Both the position numbers and the translations under genes were made by a program. From positions 25,891,351 to 25,955,350 of the forward strand of contig NC_065544.1 in the NCBI RefSeq assembly GCF_932294415.1: 64,000 nt of DNA, read 5' to 3'. Below the pieces are notes generated by a model. It searched no databases, was not told the origin of the DNA, and worked only from the letters and a program-made list of their open reading frames with translations. Below are positions 15,225 through 29,276 of this stretch, in pieces. Source of the stretch: Quercus robur (taxonomy: Eukaryota; Streptophyta; Magnoliopsida; Fagales; Fagaceae). Positions within the stretch are counted from its first letter, which is position 1. Each line of letters opens with the position of its first letter.

Positions 15225-16883
15225 TCAGAGATTTTGTCTTTTGTGTTTTCCTATTCTGGTGGAAATTTTTGAGCTAAAATGGAATCTTTGACTTTTTCCA
15301 AAATTATGATTCTTGTATAGACTAATTATTTAAAGGTAAGGATGGGGAGATTTGATGCAGTTTGCTAAACAAATGATTCTCCATCTCACAAGGTTTAATT
15401 GTGCAATATTAGAAAAAGAGAAGCAATGTTTTCTTTTCTCTATCTTTTGCTCGATAGGAAAATTAGAATTGGAATCAGAGGTGTTCAGGTGTAACTTCAA
15501 TATAATTAGTTTCCCACCATTTCTTTTTTAGCTTGTCGTCCTTTTTAAGAGGAGACGCTAAAAAAATTTCTACGTTGAAATTTTTTGTTTTTAGAGTTTT
15601 TTTTTTTAATTTTTAATTAATTAAACAATGTACAATCCCTTAAAATTAAACAATGTACAAATTAAGAATTTGTTATTTATATGACTAAAACAAGTGTTAA
15701 AACTAACTTCTAAACTCACGTTGGAGGCTGAAATAGAATTTTAACAACTTTATTTACACCTTAACAATTTCATCATGCCACACCATTGTTGTAGCGTAAA
15801 AAAAATTTCATAATTAATTTTTTTTTTTTTTTTTTTTTTTTTGAGAAACAAACACATACACGTACACACAAGGGAGATGGAAAGAGGTTTTAACACAAAA
15901 ACACACCACAACTCAATTCAAAAGTCATGGTAACTTTTAAGGGAGGGTGAGACAAGTTATACTACACACAACACACTCTCTTAAGTTATGTGGGACAATT
16001 ACCCATTCTTTTTTACGTTTCATCATTTTTTTTTTTTGGACAAATTAAATGCATCAGGCAAGATTATGTGACACTTAAGGGAAAATTTGGACGAATGTGC
16101 TGCTGATGCGAACAAAGAATAACTTTAGGGAGTAAAATTTAAATTATAAAACTTAAAGGTGAAAATTCCAAAGAACCCAAAATTTAGGGGTGTAGCTTGC
16201 ACTTTTGCTTCTTTTTTATTTATTTTTTATTTTTATTTTTTAAGTTATGGAATCTTTGTTGGGTTATAGATTGACTCCAGTTAATTAATCTAATTTTCCA
16301 AGTTAATTAATTAGTCAAATTACATGCAAATCATAATAAAGCACAACCAAATCACCAAACTAAATTAAATGTAGTGAAAATAAGTTTGACACAGGTGATT
16401 TGATCATGATGGGGAAATAGGCAAAACTTTATCCGGTGAATTTCAAGTCACCACTTCCTAAGAATCCACAAATAAGAAAAAAGCGGTTACAAGTACAATA
16501 AATCTTACCCTACAAGCCTATCCTAAAGTACCTACATACAGTAGAACCTACTTAGCTATACTTGTCTTAGCTTTAATCCCCAATTGGACTTGATCTTGTA
16601 GAAGATTTCTCCATTGCATGAATCTCCCTATCCATGACTAACTCCACAGAAGCCTTTTTGATTGTTGTAGCTTTGCAAAGTTCTTCAATCCACGCTTGGA
16701 TGAGCTAAAAGTAGCTTGTTACACAACCTTAGGCTCACAAAGGTCGCAGCAACTCTTGTTATTCATGTGTCTCTCTGTCTCTTTGATGACGCCTATAAAA
16801 TATATCTTTTATATGCTTAGGAACCCTAGTGCATTAATTCCTACAAAGCCAAATCATCATGGGCTGAAAACAGAACTGAACAT
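15225..16883. other. Upstream region of subtilase copy 1 and spacer
   Basis: Apart from the SINE-like repeat at 15822-15998 I see no gene. The sequence is AT-rich with T runs. Homology to unit 4 ends near 15355. A plus-strand open frame at 16696-16917 overlaps the flank of the PB1-like fragment and matches nothing I know. Equivalents follow copies 2 and 3 (29791-31449 and 44369-46025). Confidence 0.5.
15822..15998 (-). repeat. SINE-like dispersed repeat upstream of subtilase, unit 1
   Basis: This is the same repeat family as in intron 2, about 0.7 kb upstream of the gene, again ending in a long A run on the minus strand. It has no counterpart beyond 61175 in unit 4 because homology ends first. 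Confidence 0.5.
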
Positions 16884-17069
16884 TCAGTTTTCAACCCTTA
16901 ACCCTTTCTCCAAATGACCTTTAGGAATAAGATAATGAAATCTACTTGTACTAATTGCCCCCAAATCACCACAAATATCTAGTATTTCAAATAAACTAAG
17001 TTTATCGGGTTCAACCTCCTTGATAAAAGAAATATTGTCTCCTAAATATACCAAATCTGGGTTCCACAC
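16884..17069 (-). pseudogene. PB1-like domain fragment, unit 1
   Basis: The minus strand encodes about 60 residues with the pattern DLVYLGDNISFIKEVEPDKL, then SLFEILDICGDLG, then a FHYLIPKGHLEKGLR end. This matches the spacing of the plant PB1-like domain (YxGG...D.D..S.FE...LGY) found at the N-terminus of many Mutator-related plant proteins. Nothing downstream resembles the rest of such a protein, so it is a fragment. The upstream AT-poor stretch near 17880-18060 could be its old leader, which is a guess. Confidence 0.5.
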
Positions 17070-18189
17070 AAACTGGCCACATGATGAATCTCAAAACTGA
17101 ATGTCAAGTCAACCATTTGCATATAAAATACAACACATCACAATAAAGTATGAGATGGGCTTGAATGTGGAAAAGCATAATCTATTATAGGTTATTGCTT
17201 TATTAGGTAGTCAAATTTGACTTTCAATTTCCCTTACTATATACCAACAGATGAGATGGGCTTGCTTGTGGAAAAGTCCTAGAGATGAATGTCATTAATT
17301 AATCATTTGAAGTAGAAACCAACTATTTCAAGTAACCAATTGGGTATGTATCATGTGGTCCTGTGGTCCACACAAACCACATCACAGAAACAGACAATAT
17401 TATTAAAAGTTTTTGTTCTATTTCTGGGAGACAAACCCATGGAAAGGGAGAGTAGAAAAGCAATAATCAATACTATTTTTACTCATGAAAAGCAATAATC
17501 GAAACAAAGTGACTTGTGAAAGAAAAACAAGTTCCCTCACAATGATACAAGTACAAGTTTATAGACCTAGGGACATAGAGCCCCACATTGATGAAAGAAG
17601 CCTAATCCTATGGTCCAGTAGCCCCACATTGATGAATACAAAAAACAAAAAACAAAAAAACATAGATTTGCATGTAAATCATCCTTGCAAAAACCAAATT
17701 TCCAAAAAAAAAAATTTAAAACCCTAGGTTTCAAAAATTAAAGGGATCTAGGTAGAATCAGATGAACAGTGCATATGAAAGTAAAAGAAAACCAAAACTT
17801 GAAGCTCACAAAGTCAGGAACTCACCAAATCAAGAGAAAACAAATGGATCAAGTACCAAAAATCAAAAATACGATTTGTAACTGATGAACCCAGAATCTG
17901 TGTCTCGTTCTTCCTCAGTTTACTTGCACGATCAAAACCCAGATGGTTCTTAGTGCATTATCTCAAGCACATTGCATTGTAGAATCAGGGATCTTAGTTT
18001 GGTGAGCATGTTGGATGAGAGTGTGTTTTGGGAGTGAGGAGTGTTTGATGTGTTTTGGCTTTTCTTTTTGATAAATTATGTGTTAGAGCAACGTCTGAAA
18101 GAGAGGTGGGTTATGGAATAGTAACGGAGTGAAGCATAGGTGGGTAAAGTGTCAAAAATAAAATCATGGGTGGGTAAGTTAAATTTGAG
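17070..18189. other. Spacer between the PB1-like fragment and the next unit
   Basis: No supported gene. There are two short local repeats: GATGGGCTTG followed by TGTGGAAAAG (near 17154 and 17254), and CCCCACATTGATGAA (near 17581 and 17622). The end (18121-18189) has GGTGGGTAAAGTGTCAAAAA and GGTGGGTAAGTTAAATTTG, which resemble Mutator-type terminal repeats. I found no matching inverted partner. Equivalents are 31636-32755 and 46212-47331. Confidence 0.45.
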
Positions 18190-19110
18190 GCAAACCACAA
18201 GTTGATAACCTGTAATTCCCCCCCCCCCTCCCTTTTTTCTAATTTCTGAACTCTACACTATCTTCACTCTTCACTTTTAAAATCATATAAATATATAAAC
18301 ATTGTAAGTCTAAGTGATTTTGTTCTTCTATTCATAAAAAAAGAAAAAGAAAGATTTAGTTCTTCTCTAACAATCTACATCATTCAAGTCATAAAAGTCC
18401 TAACCTTATAAAAATTTCATTAATTGCATTGAAATAGTGTTAAGAAATTGATAAATTTTACTAAAATTTGACTGACCGGCCCCCCCTAATTTTTTGAGAA
18501 AAATATATATTCATTTCAAATTTCATTTTGACTCAAATAACAAAAAGATAAATACAAAGAACTCATAGAAGAATTTGTATGTGGGATATTCCCAAATCAA
18601 TGTAATTAGCAAAAAATTTAAATGCTCTTTTGGTCCTAACATTTTGTCTTTATCTATATTTTGGTCCCTACTTTTTTATTTTACCGCTTTTAGTCCCTAA
18701 ATGAAAAAAGCGTTCCATTTTGGTTCCTACTGTTATTCACTTAACATAAATATTCTACGTGACAAACAGAATGCATTGTTGGCACATTAAATGTTGACAT
18801 GGCCATTAAAATAATATTAAAAAAGGCCACATCATCATCTAATTTTTTTTTTTTTAAGTATCAACTTTAACAAAATAAAAAAGAAAAAACATAATTAAAA
18901 TCCAAAAACTACAAGAATTTAGAACTGGTTCATGTTCAACAAAAACACTAAAGAACACAAACCCAAATGTGTTGCATGAAGCTGGTCATCGCTGTGGATG
19001 AATACCTCGGCCTTTAAAATCTGGTCTAAGCTTGATTGATTTACCAGATTGAAGTTTGGTACAGCGGCATTCGGATTTGCAAACCCATAAAAAAAGACAG
19101 AAAAACATTG

Positions 19111-20297
19111 TTAGCAAAAAAAAGAAGAACGAGTCAAAGGAAAATTCCTATACTGATACAAATAAAAAATATGAGAAAGAAAATTATTCTGAAATAAGAA
19201 ACCTAGACTGAAAGCCCTACCTGGTTTCCCCTCTCTCGTTGGGCAGGGGAGGCCATTATGCCACTCCCTTAAGATGATCAAAAAGTCCTTTTTTAGGCCC
19301 TTATTTGAGTCGGGGAGGCATTGAATTAGTCTAATTTCAGGGTACCTAGACTTTAGGTAATACCCTTGCCCCTTTAGGTGGTGGAGATTATAAACCGAGT
19401 TAACTTTGTGGTGGGTAAGCCCTAGGCCCATTTTCTCGTTAAGGGCATCTATACTCCCCCAAATCCTAAACATGTTTGGGGCACATTGGGTAGGAGCTAG
19501 CCTATGAGCCATAAGATAGTCTCTGGTGATAGTACCCATAGGGATTTCATCCCTCCCTCTATGAAGGCAATCATAGGGATCACTACTTCACCCTCCTGCT
19601 TTTTCTCAAACCATTTCCCTTCCTTGCAATACCTAATGTAAGCATTTGGTGGGATCCTATATTGGGTTCTATAGTTCGCTACCCCCTCCTCAGAATCTAC
19701 TAGGTAAGCAAATCTACCCATTTCTAGAGAAGGGCTATTGGTACTGGGGAAAAGGAGAAGAAAGCTAATAGAGCCAAGGAGAAATAGACGCGGAAAAAAG
19801 AAAAAGTAGATGAAAAATAAAATGGGAGGGTTTCTGAAGACTTTTTTAGAAAAGGAAAGGACTTCTCGAACAAGCCTTTTGAGATTTGTGAGGGCACGAG
19901 TAGAGTGAGTGAAATTGCAAGTTCAATGTCTAAAGCACTAAAGTGAGGAGAATGATTGATTTCAATCGTATTTATATCAAAGGGAAAGGTTGCGAGCGGG
20001 AAAGATCCTGTTTGGTTTCTAGCAAGACTCTCAATCGTTGGATCCACATCACACCATAGAACGTGGGGAGCATAGAACTGTCAAAATTTAATGAAGGCGC
20101 GTCTTGGATACCGAAGCGTCAAGAGCAAACCTTAGGCAATTAAAAAGGCAACTGCCAGATCTGATATAGCGCATGATGAGCACAGAGTGATTTTTGTGAC
20201 ATCAAAATCCTCCTTTCTTCCCGAGGAGCCAGAAAGAAGAATTTTGAGGGGCTATTTTGGGGGAGAAAAGCCTAGGAGTACATCTCTAGACATGTAT
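19111..20297 (-). mobile_element. Fossil plant-transposon/LTR-type element, unit 2
   Basis: This is the unit 2 counterpart of the fossil at 925-2110. It is broken and incomplete in the same way and almost identical to the copies in units 3 and 4. It is slightly further from unit 1, in line with the deletion-based grouping of the units. Confidence 0.5.
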
Positions 20298-21225
20298 TGG
20301 GCCAATGGCCCAATCCGAGGACGTAACTAGTCCGAGGACGAATAACTGCTTGCATGAGGGTTAGTGGTAGTAAGTAAAGGGGTAAAATCCGATCAGGATC
20401 GCCTGGCAAAGGTCAGAGGTGGAGTGTCATCTCAGCAGAGTAAAGTCGAGGTAAGAGGAAGTGTACTGTCGTCAAAAGCAACATTCCAGACCGTTCCATG
20501 GATAAGGATAAACATTAAGAAGGGACATGACAGAGGAAATCTACAAATATCTTGGGAAAAGCTGCTACCACTACATTAAATATACCACAGCTAACTCTCT
20601 AGCAGCATTAATGATGAAGTGATCCCTAAACAGTAATTCTCAACTTTCCAGCTACTATCCAAAGACTTTAGGGAGGGGTTGATGGGTTGGGCCCACTTCA
20701 TGTTGCTTTTGGGGAAACATTAACAATTGCCAGTTTCTTCTTTTGTAACAGGTATCAAATTGTTACAATATTTCAATATCTTCGGTGTTCATAACTTGAA
20801 AATATGTCACATCATCAAGCACTTCTCATCAGGTGATTTTTTTTTTTTTTTTTATATATCTTTAATATATTATCTATAGATCACAGTGCATTAGTCTGCA
20901 ATTTCTTTTTTTTTTTTCCCTTCACGTGTTGTGAAAAATGGGGTTCATGGGTGTTCAAATCCTCCTAAACTTGGTGGTGGTGCCATAGCATGACCAAGGA
21001 TGGAACCAAAATCTGGATTGAAAGGAGGCCAAAGTATAAAAACAAACAACAAAGGTATTTGCTTGATATCTTCTCAAAAACAAAAGGATATTTGCTTGAT
21101 AGACCCAATCTTCATGCTCTAAACACTATAATAATACTTATAGACTCACAATCAGACTTTATAAGATACTAGCTTATAACCACATGCATATGGATGGATA
21201 CACTTAAAGATATATAATAAAATGC

Positions 21226-21251
21226 TATATTATAGTTCATAGATCGCAGCA
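21226..21251. other. Deletion junction with templated filler, unit 2
   Basis: Here 26 bases replace the 3,642 bp found at 3035-6676 in unit 1. The filler contains ATAGTTCATAG followed directly by ATCGCAGCA. These match 6918-6928 and 7008-7016 of unit 1 (also present downstream in this unit), and the switch occurs at a shared CATAG. Confidence 0.9.
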
Positions 21252-22032
21252 GGAAAAAAGTAATTTTTTCGATTTTCTAAAATTATAGTTGATAGCCTAG
21301 CAAAATTAAGAAGCTTCCTAATTTTAAAAATAAAAATAAAAATTATTTGTTACAACAAGTAGGGAATTAGAACCTTAATTCTCCAAGTAAAGGAGGCCAA
21401 ACATTATCACTGAATTGCAACAGGAGGGTCCATAAAAAGGTTAACGCTATTAAGAAAAAAAATTACATTTTATATTTACTGTAATTCATCATAGTTCATA
21501 GTTCATTAACGGTGGAAGGTGCAATAACAAGCTAAATAATTACATCTTCCACAATATGCCGTCTCCATGGTTATACATAGATCGCAGCAATTATTTTGTG
21601 AAAAAGAACGAATGCATAATTCAGTCCATAATTGACTTTTGCGTTCAATGAAACGATTCACACGTATATCTAGTTTAGGAAATATCTTACAAGTTTGAAT
21701 CTGTATCTTGCACTCTACCTGAGAGAAAAAAACACATGTAAAATGGGTGAGTGAACAAACTTCATGAAATTTGTATACAAAAGTATAGGAGTGAAAAATT
21801 GGTCAAAAAAAATCAAATGCGCAAACATTAATACAATTTACTCAAATTTTTATAATAAATGAACAAATACATATAATGTTCGTGGCGAGGGGTGTGGCTT
21901 ACTTTCATTACTTTTTTAATTGGAATCTCCTTTTGTTTTAATGAGAGATTGCCACATCACCTACAACTAAATAAAATGTGAAAATTAAAACCTACCCCCC
22001 TTACCATTGTATATTTAAAACAAAAAGACATA

Positions 22033-23082
22033 TCCAGTTAAAAAAGTACTAGAGGTGTGATCTTTCCTCACTTTGATGGGAGTAATTATGTATACTAAAA
22101 GGTGAGGATGAAAGCCTTCTTGAAATCTCTGGATGAGAGAGTACAACTGTCTGTTGAAACTGGTTGGGAAAAATCTGCTACTTCTTTGGCTCAATGGACT
22201 GATGCTCAAAAGGAAGCTACTAGTCATAACAGCAAGGCTATGAATGCTATATTTAATGTTGTTTCACTAGAAGAAATTAAAAAGATATCTAATGTAGAAG
22301 TAGCACACACTGCATGGAATATCTTACAAACTATACTTGAAGGAACTAAAGCTGTCAAAACCAATAAATTGCAACAGTTGACTTCTAAATTTGAGAGTAT
22401 CAAAATGTCTGAGGATGAATCATTTGATGAATTTTATGCTAAACTCAATGACATTGTTAACTTTGCATTTAATCTGCGTGAAGTTTATGTGAAACCTAAG
22501 ATAGAATAATCTTAAGATCCTTAACAAAAGACTTTACACCCAAAGTGACAGCCATCACTGAAAGTAAGGATGTAGATATCATTCCTGTTGATAAACTTGT
22601 AGGATCCCTTCAAATTTATGAGTCTAACCTTCCTAAGACCAAAAGATTAAATCTTTGGCCTTGAAATCAATAGATGATGTTGATGATAGTGTGTTTCACA
22701 ATGAAATCTCTTCTATTGAAATTGCTTACCTTACTAAACAATTCAGAAACTTTTTGAAAATAACAATACAAATGCAAGAAACAAAATCTTTGCTGACTAT
22801 AAGAATGTGAAGAAGAATGAGCAACCTAAGAATGATTCATTCGAAAAACCTAATTTTGGAAAAGAAAAGGTTGGTCAAACTTCTAGCAGTTCTTTTGGTC
22901 AACAATGTTTTGATTGTCAACGTTATGGACATATAAAATTTGAATGTCCTACATACTTGAGGTCTAAAGGAAAGGCCATGGCTGTCACTTTAAGTGACGG
23001 TGAAGGATCTAATCATGATTTTGATAGTGATCAGGAAGGCAAGTTCATGGCCTTCACTGATGCTGTTGGACACTTAGAATGA
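22033..23082 (+). mobile_element. Copia-type gag fossil, unit 2
   Basis: This is the same broken gag remnant as at 7460-8509, with the CCHC knuckle retained and the rest of the element absent. Confidence 0.75.
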
Positions 23083-23147
23083 GCAACCTTCATACCCCGA
23101 AAAATATTGTGTAGAAAGCATGGTTGCAATATATAAAAGTTTAGACC

Positions 23148-23188
<41 letters not shown>

Positions 23189-23474
23189 GTGTGTGTAAAT
23201 ATATATTTGGCAAGCTCTCAAATAAAGTTGGCCGATAAAAAAATGAAATAGCTAAACCGGAAATAACCAAGGGAATATATATCTGTCTAAGGTGAAACCT
23301 TGTCATTTAATCCCATGTTTAAATACAATTAATCTTCCTAACGTTTTATTGTGTTCAAAACGTTTGACAAATACTAAAGGTTTGGATAGCCATAATGTTA
23401 AAAAGCGTTTGAGCACTAATGACAATAACTTCAGCCAATTAAGGTCAGAATTAAAAACAATGTATTAAGATTGA

Positions 23475-23677
23475 GGGATTGTTTGGGATTTGCTTATTTT
23501 GTTGACACTGAAAACTTTTTGTTAAAAATACTGTAAATAAAGGTAAAATTAAGCTAAAATAGTACAGTGGGGCCCATGAATAGTACTAAAAAGTACAATG
23601 AGGCCCATGAATAATAGCAAAAATAAGCTGAATAGTAAAATAAGTTGGCAAAAAATAAGCTATCAAAATGCAACCTG
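23475..23677. mobile_element. hAT-like MITE, unit 2
   Basis: This is the counterpart of 8908-9110 with the same imperfect terminal inverted repeats. Confidence 0.6.
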
Positions 23678-26600
23678 AATAAAGGGAAAAACGTTAGCCA
23701 ATAACGTTTACTAGGTAAGCAACTCATAACAGATAGTTGAATGAAAGGTAATAAATAAAAAATATTACTATTTTTATAAAAATATTTTAACAAGAACAAA
23801 ATGCCACATGGCTGTAACTTATTCTTAATTCTTGCACAAACTGATATTAATTTAATTACATCATTAAGCCTATTCGATTACACATTGGAGCTTTACATTG
23901 ATGCTGCTGGACACTTAGCTGCTGCTGATGCATTCGTTACTGCATCACTATGTGTGTAAGGTGAAGATGCCTGTTTTGGGTGGCGACAAAGAATTCTCAT
24001 CCTCAAGCCTCTTTACCAAGGATTTATTGGTCAGTTCACGTAAGGCAATTCTTTGGAGAATTTGGAGTATGGCAATCTAAATTGCTCTAGCGGGATGATT
24101 AGCCGTGGAGTTGTTTGTAAGAGACAATTTTTAATTAAATCTCTTGTTCTTTAGTGCTCAATCTAGATATCTAATGAGCTATATATCACTGGAGCACTCT
24201 TTCTTCACAAAATTTCAAATGAGGTTAGAGTTATCATAAATGACATATGTCAGGCCATTTTATTAATGTGTTTTTTCAACTAGTTTTTATAAAGTCCAAA
24301 TCTCCTAACCCATTTTTGCTGAATTATATTACAACAAAATGGTAAATTATAAATACTTTGTTTCTTTCTTATACTTAGAAAAAAAAAAAACATTAAATAG
24401 TGGCAAAATATGCATTTAGATTTTAGAGTATCAATAACTCTAAATTGTAGTGCGCAAATTTGAAATCAGCTAAACTTCACATAAAAAACTGGGTTAAATA
24501 ACAAGCGTTCCCCACTTGTTCCAAGCTTGAACCCATATACGATTTATACAAAAAGCTTGCCAAGCTCTACACTATTAGACATTATATAGGCCTAAAAACA
24601 ATTTGACCTATATGTCCAAAAAAATGTGTATAGGGCTCTTAACTCTGTGTTTACCGTCATTCCATTCCAGTGATGCTGATAAACTGGAAATATTGTTCAA
24701 TGGTGGCCCCTTTATCACAACCATGAAAGATTTTTTCTCGTACAAGTGACTAAAAGCTAGTTCTTTCGGAACAACAGTGACCTTGAGAGTTGCTGGTGCC
24801 TTGACAATTGCCTTGTATATACCTTTTTCCAAGCCAACATTTGTAACTGTCCTATGAAAGATGGCTGATATACTAGAGTTAGCGCTATTAAGTTGCAAAT
24901 ACATGGATGGGTAATTTAGGGCATCATGTCCTCCAATGTCAGGGATACTTGAGCAATTTGTTTTCTCTTCAGTGAACACTTTTAGTGCTGTCCCGGAGTA
25001 ACCCTCATTACATAGGAAGTGGATGTAGTCGGACTTTGACACGTCATAGATCAAACCGGGATGCAGTGCTCTAACTGGGTCAATTTGGCCGGCCCCGTAG
25101 GCTAACTCAGCTTGGACATCTTTGATTTTCAATTCAGATGCTGATCATCAATTAAGAAGCAAAATTATAAAACACTCAGAAAGCCTAGCTAATTTTCATA
25201 TAAAACTTATTTTAGGGAAGTATGGGATGATATCTTGATCTATGTGTTTACATAGAAGGAATACATATGTACGTTAAGATTATTACAAATTTTACTACTT
25301 GAGCTTAACACACTAAGGTGACTATAAATTTGATTGGTGCAACTTCAATAACTAATAAATAAATATTTAATTTTTTTTTTTTTGTGAATAGTGTCACACT
25401 AGTTTGTAAGGGTAGTGCAATAAAATTTGTAGCATCTCCATTAATCACGGAGAAAATCCATATCACAATTAAGATTTGAATTAAGCCATCACAACAAATA
25501 TATATTAACATGTGTAATATTTACTCTAAACCAACTGGCATGTTAAGTATTAACAACATTGCTGGTAAACAATAAGCAATGTGATTGCATTAGAGAATTT
25601 CAATTAAACACTAATAACCTCTAATTGACACCATTCAAGTGGTGGTTCTTGTAAAGTGGCACTAATCTTTAACACATTAAATGGGAGAATTTAAGGGGAC
25701 TAACCAGTTGTCATTAAGGCCGATTTGATTGCAGCAGGAGACCAATTAGGGTGGAATGATTTGACATAGGCAGCGGCAGCTGCCACATGAGGGCAAGCCA
25801 TTGATGTTCCAGAAATTATATTATACACATCAAATCGGTTGTCTTCAAGATCCCCAGTCACTGATGAAAGTTTAGAGTAAGCAGCGAGAATATCTATTCC
25901 AGGTGCCACAATATCCGGCTGCAAATCATACATAATTTAAAACCCTCATTCTAGTATATATGCTAAAAAAAAAATACACAAATTTATGCCTATAATGGTA
26001 ATCATTGCAAGGGTTACCTTAATTATGCTGGAAGAGATCGTGTTCGGACCTCGAGACGAAAAGGAAGCCACAAAGGGTGTAGCGGCATTGTGGACTGCTA
26101 TAGACTTGTATATGACAGCCTGAGGGGCTCTAAAAGTTTTACCAATGAAAAAAAAAAAAATCTTAAAAGAAAGTTAAAATATCAATTAGAAAATAAATAT
26201 AGGTAGAATAAAAAATAAAAAAAATGGTTCCCTATACTTACCTAGTTGAGTTGACATATATTTCAATTTTGTCACCAACATTAGCATCAATGAACGCAGC
26301 AGGGATGGTAAATGTAAACCCTGTATCTTTCTGCTGTTGGAGAGATACAAGAGCCCCCAACCCACCTATTTGCTTAACGTAATCTTGAATTAGTCCTTCT
26401 TTGCATAGCACAATCTTTCCCTTGACCTTATTCGCGTCCAGACTCCCATCATCACACAACCTGCCCAATTCTTTAATTGGTTAGTGCTACAAATATTAGC
26501 AGACAAGGGTGATCTTCAATTAAATTTGAAATAATAATCATACTCTAACATAATCTAAGTGTATATGTGTGAAACTCATTCCTAGAGATTTGAACTCTAA

Positions 26601-27783
26601 TCCTTGCCCTTCTTCCCTTTATACCACAAGAACTTATATTTGTAAAGGGACTATCATGTCAAGGGTAAGCATCAGTTAAAATTCCTTATAATTACTAGGG
26701 AGAGTGATCTTGTTCTAAACTTCTATTGGCTGCTTTTACCGCAGTGGTTAGAGGGTACATCCGTTTATTTGGTGAAAACGTGTTGATGGAAAATCCCTGT
26801 TATACAATGCGCCAATAAATGTATATGTTAAAATCATATATATATTTAGAAAACCCACACACAAATCAATGAAGAAATATTAGACTCATTATTAAATATT
26901 ATAGAAATCAAAGACTCATCAAATATTAGAAAGAAGTAACTTACACCAATCTTCTCAACGAAAAAAAAAAAAAAAAGAGGAGCTTACAGCAGTTTTTAGG
27001 CCATTTCCAACTTTAACCAGAGTCCTAAACTGCCTATCCATGCCAGAAGCGCCAACAGTCAATATCCAAGGAGCTGTGTTTTGCACAGAATACAAATATG
27101 GGCCGTTATTCCCAGCTGAACATGTTGTCAAAATCCCCCTCTTCATTGCATGAAAGGCACCGATCGCAATGGGATTGTTAAAATAGCTTGTCGAATCCCC
27201 TCCGATGGATATTGATATCAAGTCAACTCCATCATCAATGGCATCATCCAGTCCAGCCAGAAGGTCTATATCATTGCAACCATCGGCCCAACACACCTTG
27301 TACATTGCAATGCGTGCTGATGGAACCCCACCTCGAGCTGTGCCTTTGGCTAAACCGTATAAGCTTGCCCCTGCTATCGAGGCACCTGCTATGGTGGACG
27401 AAGTGTGACTGCCGTGGCCTTCCTCATCTATTGGGGATGGATTTGGGTGGGGAGTGGCGGAACCGTGGTTGTAGAACCTTGCACCTATTACCTTGCTGCA
27501 TAAAATGGTAAATGGCTTGGAAATTAAATGAGACATCCATGCATGTACAAAAGTAATATTTAAAAAGACAACATTTCTTTCAGAATGGTTGATATGATAT
27601 TTTGTGATAGGAATAAAATTACTTTAATTAAGATTCATTCAACATTGTTTTTATTGTGCATCGCCATATTAACTATTGTAAAAAATAAAAAAAAAATGAA
27701 TAAAATAATTAATCAAATATTGTGTTATTAGACACATTGTTTTGTGGCAGGTCACAATCGAGGAGAGAGATTGAGATTGTTTA

Positions 27784-27969
<186 letters not shown>

Positions 27970-27972
27970 TCA

Positions 27973-28176
<204 letters not shown>

Positions 28177-28411
28177 TTACATAAGACAAACAACCCAAGA
28201 AAAAGAAAAGGAAATGATGTGTTACATGAAGTTTTTAATGTGCACCTTGTAGTCTTTGAACTTCTTGTGGCAATAGGTTTGCTGCAAATGCATTAAAACT
28301 CTTTGTGTAGCTATATATTCTGGACTGTTGGGCAATATGATCACTGAAAAATGACAATACTCAATCGTTTAATTGTCCACCCAAATGTTACAACTTATTT
28401 ATTTATTATTA

Positions 28412-28585
28412 TTTTTTTTTTTTTATGAGAAACAAAGTACAAACACACACACACAAGGGAGAGGGAAAGATGTTCTAACACAAAGGCACACCACAACTCT
28501 ACTCAAAAGCCATGGTAACTTTTAAGAGAGGGTGGGGCAAGTTATACAACACACAATACTCTCTCTTAAGCAATGTGGAACAATT
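28412..28585 (-). repeat. SINE-like dispersed repeat in intron 2, unit 2
   Basis: This is the counterpart of 13846-14015, with the poly-A end lying toward lower coordinates. Confidence 0.5.
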
Positions 28586-28834
28586 ATTTATTTATATTTT
28601 TGAGAAACAAATACACACATAAGAGAGGGAAAAAGTGTTGCAATTTGTTGCATGCTAGATGTGATGTCATATCATTTATGGATTACACCCTAAAAACTAA
28701 TTTTATATCATAGAAAAGCTTGATGCTTTACATATTGATAAGCTCCTAAGTCCTAAGTCCTATAGCCATTATGGAACCCCCCCCCCCCCCACCACCAAAT
28801 CTTTGACCCTTGTATAAATTATACCTACCGGATT

Positions 28835-29208
28835 TGTTATATATGAAGTTGAACAGTTGGAATGTATAATTTACTTTCCATGAAAGTGAAGAACAAGTCA
28901 ACTTTAATTGCTAGAGAAAATTTTGGGATTAGTGAACAAATTAATAGATTGATTGCTAGAGAAAATCATGGGATTAAGACAACTACTATTTAATATGTAA
29001 TTCAAATTAAGATTATTTTTACTTTTGTATGTAATTCTATTATAAATATGGATTCTATTGTAATTTACTATCATGAAAGGTGTATGAGAAAATATAGGCT
29101 TTTGAGCTTGTCTCGTAGATGTTGGCCATTTGGCCGAATCATGTAAACTCTAATGTTTTTTCTCTTCTTCCTTCTCTTTTCTTTATATCTCATTTACCTA
29201 TTTCTACA
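28835..29208 (+). mobile_element. Copia-LTR-like fossil in intron 2, unit 2
   Basis: This is the counterpart of 14269-14642. Confidence 0.35.
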
Positions 29209-29235
29209 TGAACTATTCTAGGTATAAATTACCAC

Positions 29236-29276
<41 letters not shown>

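Noticed and set aside
16696-16917. A plus-strand 73-codon open frame opposite the flank of the PB1-like fragment
   Set aside because: It has no motif, overlaps the fragment's end on the other strand, and is repeated only because the unit is.
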